From positions 1-53,519 of the forward strand of contig CANJWG010000003.1 of assembly GCA_947478365.1 (NCBI GenBank): a stretch of DNA of 53,519 bases, written 5' to 3'. Of the stretch, positions 34,878-41,773 are shown piece by piece (within the stretch, counting starts at the first letter, position 1; every line of letters begins with the position of its first letter). Under the pieces are notes generated by a model. The model was not told the DNA's origin and ran no database searches. It worked only from the letters and a program-made list of their open reading frames with translations. This DNA is from Flavobacteriaceae bacterium (lineage in GTDB: Bacteria; Bacteroidota; Bacteroidia; Flavobacteriales; Flavobacteriaceae). The position numbers and the translations under genes were made by a program.

Positions 34878-36392
34878 ATGTCCAAACCTATTAGAGTTCG
34901 TTTTGCTCCAAGTCCCACCGGACCATTACATATTGGAGGTGTTAGAACTGCCTTATTCAACTATTTATTTGCCAAAAAACATAATGGTGTTTTCTATTTG
35001 CGAATTGAAGATACCGACCAAAATCGCTTTGTTCCCGGAGCTGAACAATATATTTTTGACGCTTTAGATTGGTTGGGTATCGCGCCAAGTGAAACCGTTG
35101 GAAAGAATGAAAAATTCGGACCTTACCGTCAATCAGAAAGAAAAGCGTTATACAAACAATACGCTGACCAATTAATAAATTCAGGTTGGGCTTACTATGC
35201 GTTTGATACAGCAGAAGCAATAGACGCACATAGAAAACAACATGAAGAACAAGGAAAAACTTTTATTTACAATTGGCACAATCGTGAAAAATTAGATACT
35301 TCTTTAGTCATTTCAAAAGAAGAAACAGAGAAAAGAATTGCGGCTGGAGAAGCTTATGTGGTTCGTTTTAAAACACCTGTTAATGAAACTTTGCATTTGC
35401 ATGACATCATTCGTGGTGATATTAATTTCGAAACGAATTTATTAGACGATAAAGTTTTATTCAAATCTGACGGAATGCCAACCTATCATTTAGCAAATAT
35501 TGTGGATGACCATTTAATGGAAACTTCACATGTGATTCGTGGAGAAGAATGGTTGCCATCGATGCCTTTGCATTGTTTATTATACAAAGCATTTGGTTGG
35601 GAAGCACCAGAATTCGCTCATTTACCGTTGATTTTAAAACCTATCGGAAACGGAAAATTATCCAAACGAGATGGTGATAAATTAGGATTCCCTGTCTTTC
35701 CATTAGAATGGAAGTCCGAAGAAGGCATATCTTCCGGTTACAGAGAAAACGGATTTTTCCCAGAAACGGTAATTAATTTCTTAGCTTTATTGGGATGGAA
35801 TGATGGAACAGACCAAGAATTATTTTCATTAAATGAATTAATTGAAAAATTTGACTTGAATCGAGTTCATAAAGCTGGGGCTAAATTTGACCCAGAGAAA
35901 AACAAATGGTTCAATCATCAATATTTGCAGAAACAAAGTGATGAAAGTCTTGCTGAAAGCTTTGCTCCGATTATAATTAATAAAGTTGGAGATTCCTCCT
36001 TCGTCGGAATGACAAAACTGGTGAAGATTGTTTCGCTAATAAAAGAACGCGCGAACTTTATTTCAGAATTCTGGGAACTGAGTAATTTCTTTTTTGAATC
36101 GCCAACATCGTATGATGAAAAAGCCACTAAAAACTGGAAAGAAGACACCGGAGATATAATGAAACAATTGATTGCTGTTCTTTCGGCAATTGAAGATTTC
36201 ACTTCATTAAATATTGAAACGATTGTAAAAGATTGGATGACTGCAACCGAAATTGGCATGGGAAAAGTAATGCAGCCGTTTCGTTTAAGTTTGGTTGGGG
36301 CCTTAAAAGGACCACATCTTTTTGACATCGTTGAATTGATTGGCAAAGAAGAAACAATAAGGCGATTGGAGAAAGCAATAGCGACTATATAA
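34878..36392 (+). CDS. gltX: Glutamate-tRNA ligase
   Basis: A 504-residue class I synthetase. The HIGH-like motif is HIGG (18-21) in SPTGPLHIGG and the KMSKS-like motif is KLSKRDGDK (about 259-267). It charges tRNA-Glu. A notable oddity is residues 371-380 (GDSSFVGMTK), encoded by a segment (35988-36016) that matches the ends of a dispersed AATGACA-type repeat seen at 40183-40279; an in-frame insertion in the anticodon-binding half is likely. Downstream, a hairpin-rich stretch and the terminator of the facing operon follow. Confidence 0.95.
   Translation: MSKPIRVRFAPSPTGPLHIGGVRTALFNYLFAKKHNGVFYLRIEDTDQNRFVPGAEQYIFDALDWLGIAPSETVGKNEKFGPYRQSERKALYKQYADQLINSGWAYYAFDTAEAIDAHRKQHEEQGKTFIYNWHNREKLDTSLVISKEETEKRIAAGEAYVVRFKTPVNETLHLHDIIRGDINFETNLLDDKVLFKSDGMPTYHLANIVDDHLMETSHVIRGEEWLPSMPLHCLLYKAFGWEAPEFAHLPLILKPIGNGKLSKRDGDKLGFPVFPLEWKSEEGISSGYRENGFFPETVINFLALLGWNDGTDQELFSLNELIEKFDLNRVHKAGAKFDPEKNKWFNHQYLQKQSDESLAESFAPIIINKVGDSSFVGMTKLVKIVSLIKERANFISEFWELSNFFFESPTSYDEKATKNWKEDTGDIMKQLIAVLSAIEDFTSLNIETIVKDWMTATEIGMGKVMQPFRLSLVGALKGPHLFDIVELIGKEETIRRLEKAIATI
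35988..36016 (+). repeat. Dispersed AATGACA-type repeat fragment in frame in gltX
   Basis: The stretch has GGAGATTCCTCCTTCGTC then GGAATGACAAA; the words AGATTTCTCC and GAAATGACA end the element at 40183-40279. The length is compatible with an in-frame insertion coding for GDSSFVGMTK. Confidence 0.6.
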
Positions 36393-36396
36393 TAAT

Positions 36397-36453
36397 GACA
36401 CTTTTCGGGATAGTGTCCTATAATCGTAGTACTATGCGGAGGTGACCCGAAAC
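36397..36453. repeat. Inverted-repeat element downstream of gltX
   Basis: Three nested palindromes are visible: GACACT/AGTGTC (36397-36418), TTTCGGG/CCCGAAA (36402-36453) and TAGTACTA (36428-36435). The function is unclear; it may be a transcribed hairpin or a repeat remnant. Confidence 0.4.
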
Positions 36454-36467
36454 TCTTTTTTAAAACA

Positions 36468-36497
36468 TAAAAAATGGTCGGAAGAAATTCCGACCAT
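36468..36497 (-). terminator. Terminator of the envelope-protein trio
   Basis: A perfect ten-base-pair stem ATGGTCGGAA/TTCCGACCAT closed by a GAAA tetraloop, followed on the minus strand by T residues. It lies just past the DUF6327 gene. Confidence 0.88.
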
Positions 36498-36504
36498 GAC
36501 TGGC

Positions 36505-36759
36505 TTAATCGCCTCTTTTTCTATTTTTATACCAATTGATTGCTATTGGAATTAATGCTTTTACTATTGTGCCTGTAAAACCAGAAAATACGTTTTCATA
36601 AACATTCCCAATAAAAGAAATTGCTTTTGATGGAACTAAAGCTTCTTTTGTTTTGTTAATACTTAATTCTATTTTTTGATAATGAATCTCTCTTTCGATT
36701 TTCAGAATCTCTAAATCGTTTTCTATCTGAGCGTAAGATGAATATTTTTTGGTTTCCAT
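36505..36759 (-). CDS. DUF6327-like small membrane protein
   Basis: An 84-residue protein with a helical N-terminal half (YAQIENDLEILKIEREIH) and one hydrophobic segment at about residues 48-75 ending in a basic tail. I recognise it as DUF6327-like from its place behind the holin-like and YtxH genes. No function is known. It is the last gene of a three-gene unit, starting three bases after the preceding stop. Confidence 0.6.
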   Translation of the reverse strand: METKKYSSYAQIENDLEILKIEREIHYQKIELSINKTKEALVPSKAISFIGNVYENVFSGFTGTIVKALIPIAINWYKNRKRGD

Positions 36760-36762
36760 AAA

Positions 36763-37113
36763 TTATTCGTTAAAAAATATTTCTGAGAATTTTTCCAAAA
36801 TTGGCCCTTCAACAATTTTATCTTTTACTAAAAATAAAAGTAAAGCCAAAACCAAATAAATTCCGGCAACAATTAAAAACCCAAGGGGATAATTGTCTAA
36901 TGAATTACCTAAGGCTAAAGCTCCTGCAACTGATCCGAAAAGTAAAACAACAAAAAGACAAAAAGCCATCAAGAAAAATTTAAGTGCCAAAGTTGTAGAC
37001 TTCATAGCAACTTTAAAACCCAAAAGCTTGTAGTAAGCAATACTACTTTCTAAATAAGCTTTAGCATTTTCCTGAATATCTTCAATATTTTCTTTTAATT
37101 CCTCAAAAGCCAT
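36763..37113 (-). CDS. Phage holin-like (DUF1469/Holin superfamily III) membrane protein
   Basis: A 116-residue protein with a helical N-terminus (residues 1-40) and two membrane segments (about 45-70 and 78-98). It matches the Phage_holin_3_6/DUF1469 type, which despite the name occurs in chromosomal envelope operons and is not evidence of a prophage here. It overlaps the YtxH gene by one base (TAATG). Confidence 0.8.
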   Translation of the reverse strand: MAFEELKENIEDIQENAKAYLESSIAYYKLLGFKVAMKSTTLALKFFLMAFCLFVVLLFGSVAGALALGNSLDNYPLGFLIVAGIYLVLALLLFLVKDKIVEGPILEKFSEIFFNE

Positions 37114-37409
37114 TATTTCTGAGATTTGGCGCTTTGCTTTTTAAGCTCGGCTAATTTTTCTTCCAAAAAAGATATAGCTTCTTCCGCTTTATAACTTGAA
37201 TCTGAAAGTAAATTTTCAAACGTGTCTTTTAACTCTTCTTTGGTTTTTGAAAATTTCTCTTTCGTTTCGTCTTTTAAATCATCTAATCCTTCTTTTATTT
37301 TTTCTCTGGTTTTCGAACCTTTATCTGGAGCAAATAAAATTCCTAAGCCTACTCCTATTGCAGCACCGGCCAAAAGTGCCAAAATGCTATTTCCGTTTTT
37401 AGTTGCCAT
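37113..37409 (-). CDS. YtxH domain-containing protein
   Basis: A 98-residue protein: short N-terminal membrane segment (residues 9-27) with the YtxH signature GAAIGVGLGILFAPDKGSKTR, then a long amphipathic Lys/Glu helix. YtxH proteins are small stress-associated envelope proteins. It heads the YtxH-holin-DUF6327 unit, a grouping often seen in Flavobacteria. A near-promoter TAACTTTA is at 37431-37438. Confidence 0.85.
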   Translation of the reverse strand: MATKNGNSILALLAGAAIGVGLGILFAPDKGSKTREKIKEGLDDLKDETKEKFSKTKEELKDTFENLLSDSSYKAEEAISFLEEKLAELKKQSAKSQK

Positions 37410-37641
37410 AACTTTTAAAATTTAATTAATTAAAGTTACTAATTTTTTATGTTTTATAATGTTAAAACATGTTTAAAATAGATATAACTTATTTTAAAGC
37501 TAAATAATTAAAGATCTTTAGGCGAATCGTGATTTTGTCTTCCTAATTTTTTTAAATGCAATAAAATTAATTTATGAAAGCCTATTTTGATTGCTAAAAA
37601 TTATATGTTTTCTAATTAGTATAAATTTAATAAATAATAAG

Positions 37642-37677
37642 AAAGCCTGTCTCGTTTTATGACGAGACAGGCTTTTT
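37642..37677. terminator. Terminator after glnS
   Basis: A perfect 13-base-pair stem, AAAGCCTGTCTCG with CGAGACAGGCTTT, and an eight-base loop. T residues follow on the plus strand and a T-rich stretch on the minus strand, so it can act for glnS, which ends 48 bases away. Confidence 0.85.
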
Positions 37678-37696
37678 ATTGATGAGATCTATTTTA

Positions 37697-37721
37697 ACAC
37701 GAGCGCAGCGAACTGACGAAG
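37697..37721 (-). repeat. GAGCG-AGCGAAC-CGAAG repeat beside glnS
   Basis: ACACGAGCGCAGCGAAC then TGACGAAG; related to the coding copies at 1592-1621 and 51605-51634 and to part of the element at 40183-40279. It ends just after the glnS stop codon. Confidence 0.55.
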
Positions 37722-37725
37722 TAAA

Positions 37726-39411
37726 TTATTCTTTACTTTCCACTTTTGCCCAAGTATCTCTTAAGCCAACCGTTTTGTTAAAAACCAATTTTTTAGAAGA
37801 AGAATCTTTATCAACGCAATAATATCCTAAACGTTGAAATTGGAATCGCTCTCCATTTTTGGCAGATGCCAAACTTGGTTCCAAATATCCTGTAATTACT
37901 TCAAGAGAATTTGGATTGATGTATTCTTTGAAATCAACATCCTTATCGCCATCTGGGTTTTCGTGAGTAAAAAGGCGGTCATAAATACGAACTTCTGCTT
38001 CAATCGCATGATTTGTAGAAACCCAATGTATGGTTCCTTTCACTTTTCTTTGACTAGCTTCTGTTCCGCTTCCGCTTCTAGAATCTTCGTCATAAGTACA
38101 ATGAATTTCTGTGATCTTTCCGGAAACATCTTTAACAATACTTTCACCTTTAATGATATAGGCATTTTTCAAACGAACTTCTGTGCCCAAAGTCAAACGG
38201 AAAAACTTTTTATTAGCTTCTTCTTGAAAATCTTCTCTTTCAATATATAATTCTTTTGAAAAAGGAACTTTTCTAAAACCTAAGCTTTCGTCTTCCTGAC
38301 TGTTTTCTGCATCTAAAATTTCTTCTTTTCCTTGAGGATAATTGGTAATAACCAACTTCACGGGATTTAAAACAGCCATAACTCTTGGAGCTGTTTTATT
38401 CAAAATATCTCGCACGCAGAATTCCAAAAGTGAAACATCAATCAGATTCTCTCGTTTTGCAATTCCAATTGTATTTGCAAAATTCCGAATCGCCATTGGT
38501 GGATAACCTCTTCTTCTCATTCCGGAAATCGTACTCATTCTGGGATCATCCCAAGAAGTAACATGCTTTTCTTCTACTAATTGCAACAGCTTTCTTTTTG
38601 AAACAACTGTATGTGACAAATTTCTACGGGCGAACTCTCTTTGTTTTGGACGTACTTTAGTAGCATCATAAACCTGATCTAAAAACCAGTCATACAATTC
38701 ACGGTGAGGCAAAAATTCAAGTGTACAAAAGGAATGAGAAATTTGCTCCAAATAATCACTTTCGCCATGCGCCCAATCATACATAGGATAAATACACCAA
38801 TCGTTACCAGTTCTATGATGATGTGCGTGCAAAATTCTGTACATAATTGGGTCACGCATCAGCATATTGTTGTGTGACATATCTATTTTAGCTCGAAGAA
38901 TGTGAGTTCCGTTTGGAAATTCTCCATTTTTCATTCGTGCAAACAAATCTAAATTTTCTTCAACAGAACGATTTCTGTGCGGCGAATTTGTTCCAGGTGT
39001 TGTTGGCGTTCCTTTTTGAATTGCCATGTCTTCCGAAGATTGACTGTCAACATAAGCTTTTCCGGCTTTAATGAATTCAACAGCCCAATCGTATAATTGC
39101 TTGAAATAATCAGAAGCGTAACATTCTTTACTCCATTGAAAACCCAACCATTCTATATCTCTTTTAATAGCGTCAACATATTCTTGCTCCTCTTTTGCAG
39201 GATTTGTATCATCAAATCGCAGATTTACTGGTGCATTATAATCGATTCCTAATCCAAAGTTTAAACAAATCGCACTTGCATGTCCAACGTGTAAATAACC
39301 GTTTGGTTCAGGCGGAAAACGAAAACGTAATTTGTCGCTGGACAAACCTTTTTTCAAATCTTCTTCTATTATTTGTTCAATGAAATTAAGCGACTTCTCT
39401 TCTGTTGACAT
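37726..39411 (-). CDS. glnS: Glutamine-tRNA ligase
   Basis: A 561-residue class I GlnRS. The HIGH motif is HVGH (41-44) in PEPNGYLHVGH; the KMSKS-like motif is VVSKRK (about 270-275). It charges tRNA-Gln directly, alongside gltX. The C-terminal beta-barrel anticodon domain is complete, so no frameshift. It is divergent from folB and ends near a strong terminator. Confidence 0.96.
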   Translation of the reverse strand: MSTEEKSLNFIEQIIEEDLKKGLSSDKLRFRFPPEPNGYLHVGHASAICLNFGLGIDYNAPVNLRFDDTNPAKEEQEYVDAIKRDIEWLGFQWSKECYASDYFKQLYDWAVEFIKAGKAYVDSQSSEDMAIQKGTPTTPGTNSPHRNRSVEENLDLFARMKNGEFPNGTHILRAKIDMSHNNMLMRDPIMYRILHAHHHRTGNDWCIYPMYDWAHGESDYLEQISHSFCTLEFLPHRELYDWFLDQVYDATKVRPKQREFARRNLSHTVVSKRKLLQLVEEKHVTSWDDPRMSTISGMRRRGYPPMAIRNFANTIGIAKRENLIDVSLLEFCVRDILNKTAPRVMAVLNPVKLVITNYPQGKEEILDAENSQEDESLGFRKVPFSKELYIEREDFQEEANKKFFRLTLGTEVRLKNAYIIKGESIVKDVSGKITEIHCTYDEDSRSGSGTEASQRKVKGTIHWVSTNHAIEAEVRIYDRLFTHENPDGDKDVDFKEYINPNSLEVITGYLEPSLASAKNGERFQFQRLGYYCVDKDSSSKKLVFNKTVGLRDTWAKVESKE

Positions 39412-39428
39412 TATTTTTGTAATTTTAG

Positions 39429-39436
39429 CAAAGATA
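39429..39436 (-). promoter_or_regulatory. Promoter -7 element for glnS
   Basis: The minus strand reads TATCTTTGC, matching TAnnTTTG, 17 bases upstream of the ATG at 39411. The hairpin repeat copy D lies just beyond it. Confidence 0.55.
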
Positions 39437-39440
39437 AAAA

Positions 39441-39516
39441 AGTTTACAGTTTTCGGTTTACAGTTTGCAGTTTTATAACAAACTAATTACTGTGACTGAA
39501 AACTGCGACTGAAAAA
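39441..39516. repeat. Dispersed ACTG/CAGT hairpin repeat, copy D
   Basis: GTTTACAGTTTTCGGTTTAC and GTTTGCAGT on the left and ACTGTGACTGAAAACTGCGA on the right; it fills the gap between the divergent glnS and folB starts. This is the only copy in a divergent gap. Confidence 0.75.
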
Positions 39517-39523
39517 TATAAAA

Positions 39524-39883
39524 ATGGGTACTATTAAACTTCAAAATATAAGAACATTTTCTTTTCACGGCTGTTTAGAAGAAGAAGCTAAAATTGGTTC
39601 AGATTATCGTGTTGATTTAGAAATTAAAACCGATTTAAGAAAATCTTCTGTTTCTGATGAACTTAATGATACTGTTGATTATGTGCTTTTAAATAAAATA
39701 GTAGAAGAAGAAATGGCGATTCGGTCCAAATTATTGGAGCATGTAGCACACCGAATCATAACCAGAGTTTTTAGTGAAATCCCTTCGGTTTCCAGAATTC
39801 TTTTAGCGGTATCAAAACTCAATCCGCCTATTGGTGGTGATGTTGAAGCGGTTACTATTGAAATAGAAGAATACCGAAGTTAA
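39524..39883 (+). CDS. folB: Dihydroneopterin aldolase
   Basis: A 119-residue FolB. It begins IKLQNIRTFSFHGCLEEEAK with the family FHGC segment, contains VDYVLLNKIVEEEM and ends with KLNPPIGGDVEAVTIEIE, all typical. It converts dihydroneopterin to 6-hydroxymethyldihydropterin in folate synthesis and acts in the cytoplasm as an octamer. It is a lone gene ahead of tRNA-Cys; no other folate gene is in the window. Confidence 0.92.
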   Translation: MGTIKLQNIRTFSFHGCLEEEAKIGSDYRVDLEIKTDLRKSSVSDELNDTVDYVLLNKIVEEEMAIRSKLLEHVAHRIITRVFSEIPSVSRILLAVSKLNPPIGGDVEAVTIEIEEYRS

Positions 39884-39897
39884 ATACGATTTACGAA

Positions 39898-39938
39898 TTC
39901 TAAAAATTATCAATTATCAATTGTTAATTATCAATTGT
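39898..39938. repeat. AATTATCAATTG-type AT-rich repeat upstream of tRNA-Cys
   Basis: Three AATTATCAATT units with a reverse-complement twist. The promoter -33 of tRNA-Cys (TTG at 39921-39923) lies within it. Confidence 0.5.
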
Positions 39939-39950
39939 TTTATATATTTG
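39921..39950 (+). promoter_or_regulatory. Promoter of tRNA-Cys
   Basis: TTG at 39921-39923 and TATATTTG at 39943-39950, spaced 19 bases apart, fit the Bacteroidota consensus exactly. The tRNA begins ten bases later. Confidence 0.75.
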
Positions 39951-39960
39951 CCGTCCAACT

Positions 39961-40031
39961 GGCATCTTGGCCGAGCGGCTAGGCACCGGTCTGCAAAACC
40001 GTCTACTCCGGTTCGAATCCGGAAGATGCCT
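39961..40031 (+). tRNA. tRNA-Cys (GCA)
   Basis: A 71-base cloverleaf: acceptor GGCATCT pairs with AGATGCC, the anticodon loop is CTGCAAA with anticodon GCA, and the T-arm is TCCGG-TTCGAAT-CCGGA. The discriminator base is U73, as expected for tRNA-Cys. The anticodon stem has a C-U mismatch at its top pair. CCA is not encoded. A terminator hairpin follows at 40042. Confidence 0.95.
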
Positions 40032-40041
40032 CTTAAATTAG

Positions 40042-40067
40042 AACCTCTCATAGTGAGAGGTTTTTTT
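40042..40067 (+). terminator. Terminator after tRNA-Cys
   Basis: AACCTCTC pairs with GAGAGGTT across a five-base loop, followed by seven T residues. Confidence 0.85.
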
Positions 40068-40103
40068 GTAGTAAATTTTTAGAAAAAATTGATTAAAGAT
40101 ATG

Positions 40104-40161
40104 TGCAAAACCGTCTACTCCGGTTCGAATCCGGAAGATGCCTCTTAAATTAGAACCTCTC
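40104..40161 (+). pseudogene. Duplicated 3' half of tRNA-Cys with trailer
   Basis: A 58-base stretch is identical to 39992-40049, from inside the anticodon loop through the T-arm and acceptor 3' strand to the first arm of the terminator. The 5' half is absent, so it cannot fold into a tRNA. The second terminator copy (40154-40179) is degraded on its right arm. See the findings for the att-site reading. Confidence 0.9.
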
Positions 40162-40182
40162 CAAGTGAGAGTTTTTTTTATT

Positions 40183-40279
40183 TGTCATTGCTTCGCCAGT
40201 TTGAGCAAAGCTCTCGTGTCTGACGAAGCAAAAATCTAAACCTTTATTGATTAGATTTCTCCCTCTGGTTGAAATGACA
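40183..40279. repeat. Dispersed element with TGTCATT/AATGACA ends
   Basis: The 97-base element begins TGTCATTGCTTCGCCAG and ends CTGGTTGAAATGACA, giving imperfect terminal inverted repeats. Its left part holds a GAGCG-type repeat relative (reverse strand), and its right part contains AGATTTCTCC, the word that is also in the gltX fragment at 35988-36016. Confidence 0.6.
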
Positions 40280-40294
40280 CTATTGAGGTGATTT

Positions 40295-40990
40295 TTACTT
40301 TTTATTCTCTAATTCTTCAAAAGCTTTATTGACGATTTTTTGTTCTTTTGGAAACCACCCTTGAGATAAAAGAAATATACCTGAAACAATCAAAACAATA
40401 CTGATAATCTTCTTAACTAAAAGAATGTTTTTTGGGTTTAACTTGCTTCTTAATTGTTTGGCTAATAGTATTTTAAAAATATCTGTAACAAAATAGGTTA
40501 CAATTAATGTAGAGAAAAAGGTTAACATTCTGGACGTTTTTAATTCCAGTTGTGGTCCGATGGTTATTAAGATTGCTAACCAAAAACCGAGTACGCCAAT
40601 GTTGATGAAATTGAGAAAAAATCCTTTAACAAACAAAGAAACATAATTGGTTTTAGCTAACTCTTTTGGGTCTATTTCGTCAATCTTAATTTTTCTTGCT
40701 TCTTTTCTGTTATTTATAAAAGAAATAATGCCATAAGTCAACATTACTAATCCTCCAAAAATAAATAAAGCAGGATCGTCTTTTATAGTTTGAATTAATC
40801 TATAACTACTAAAAAAGGCAATTGTAATAAAAACAATATCGGCTAAAACAACACCTAAATCAAAAAATAATGCCGCTCTAAATCCTTTGACAACACTAGT
40901 TTCTAGTAAGACAAAGAATACTGGCCCAATCATAAAACTCAAAAAGAAACCAAGTGGTATGGCAGATAAAATATCTTGAAGTAAAATCAT
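40295..40990 (-). CDS. LysE family translocator
   Basis: A 231-residue inner-membrane protein with about six hydrophobic segments. It shows the LysE/RhtB-type PLGFFLSFMIGPVFFVLLE N-terminus (about residues 12-30) and a C-terminal segment VSGIFLLSQGW. Family members export amino acids or other small metabolites; the substrate is not evident. A central charged loop of about 35 residues separates two groups of segments. It lies downstream of a three-unit TTTAAAA repeat (41004-41037). Confidence 0.85.
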   Translation of the reverse strand: MILLQDILSAIPLGFFLSFMIGPVFFVLLETSVVKGFRAALFFDLGVVLADIVFITIAFFSSYRLIQTIKDDPALFIFGGLVMLTYGIISFINNRKEARKIKIDEIDPKELAKTNYVSLFVKGFFLNFINIGVLGFWLAILITIGPQLELKTSRMLTFFSTLIVTYFVTDIFKILLAKQLRSKLNPKNILLVKKIISIVLIVSGIFLLSQGWFPKEQKIVNKAFEELENKK

Positions 40991-41003
40991 TGTTACAATT
41001 TTG

Positions 41004-41037
41004 ACACTGCAATTTAAAATTTAAAATTTAAAACGTA
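41004..41037. repeat. ATTTAAA tandem repeat upstream of the LysE gene
   Basis: The motif ATTTAAA occurs three or four times in a row in the gap before the LysE-type gene. Confidence 0.4.
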
Positions 41038-41045
41038 AAATAAAT

Positions 41046-41711
41046 CTACTTTGCTTGTTTAATTGTTCCGCCGGCTATAACCTTTTTGTTGATTTGTTTT
41101 GGCTTACCAAAAATAGTAATATCGCCACCAGCCCTAACTTTAGCATCAACACTATTTTTTGCAAAAATAGCTGCTTCACCACCAGCATTGCAAGAAACTG
41201 TAGTTATTTTTGACTCTAATTTTTCCGCTTCATAAATTCCACCTGAATTAACTAAAACATCTTGAATATCAGCGTTTCCTTCTAATTCAACTTTTGACCC
41301 ATTTGCTGTTCTTACATTCAATTTTTCGACATCTAAAATCAATTTTATTTCTGAACCTTCTTTGGCAATAACATCAAATACAACAGAACTAATTTTATCG
41401 CCGCAAGCAATTCTGGAACCTTCATTAGCTTCTACTGCGGTTAAGTTATTATAATAAACCGTAACGGAAATATTGTCACCATCCAATAACTTAGTCAACG
41501 GCATTCTGATTTTTAATTCGCCATTTTTATTGACAAATTCTACTTCATCAGCTCCTTTTCCATCTAGTTGCACTTTGTTTTCGTCACTTGGAATAAGGAA
41601 AACATCAATACGGTCAAAGGAAGTTACTTTGTTAAAATCGCCTACATTTTTTTCGTTTTGACCAAAAGCCATCGAACTGACTATTAATAAACTATAAATT
41701 ATTTTTTTCAT
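41046..41711 (-). CDS. Head-GIN domain (DUF2807) exported protein
   Basis: A 221-residue protein from the ATG at 41711 (MKKIIYSLLIVSSMAFG signal peptide); the longer frame from 41777 adds a sequence containing no signal and runs into the rnr end. The mature part is a beta-helix-like DUF2807 domain with repeating GSRI, GSEI and GGE/GGD turns, typical of the putative auto-transporter adhesin head-GIN family. It is probably cell-envelope located. Function unknown. Confidence 0.85.
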   Translation of the reverse strand: MKKIIYSLLIVSSMAFGQNEKNVGDFNKVTSFDRIDVFLIPSDENKVQLDGKGADEVEFVNKNGELKIRMPLTKLLDGDNISVTVYYNNLTAVEANEGSRIACGDKISSVVFDVIAKEGSEIKLILDVEKLNVRTANGSKVELEGNADIQDVLVNSGGIYEAEKLESKITTVSCNAGGEAAIFAKNSVDAKVRAGGDITIFGKPKQINKKVIAGGTIKQAK

Positions 41712-41744
41712 AATATCATACTTACTATTATAAACTAAATGCCG

Positions 41745-41763
41745 AATGTCCAGTGGACATTCT
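41745..41763. repeat. Perfect palindrome between rnr and the DUF2807 gene
   Basis: GAATGTCCAGTGGACATTC is a 19-base odd palindrome. It lies in the 62-base gap upstream of the DUF2807 gene and is a candidate operator or a dispersed palindromic repeat. Confidence 0.5.
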
Positions 41764-41773
41764 CCTCTTAATA

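Larger units (their letters stand above)
37410..37725. other. 316-base gap between the YtxH and glnS genes
   Basis: Mostly AT-rich filler. It contains a near-promoter for the YtxH gene, a strong hairpin terminator at 37642-37677 and a GAGCG-type repeat copy at 37697-37721. No gene is visible. Confidence 0.6.

Noticed and set aside
36763..37113. Prophage remnant suggested by the holin-like protein
   Set aside because: No lysin, integrase or structural gene is near; this family occurs in chromosomal envelope operons.
39961..40161. Two functional tRNA-Cys genes
   Set aside because: The second copy lacks the acceptor 5' strand, D-arm and anticodon stem 5' strand.
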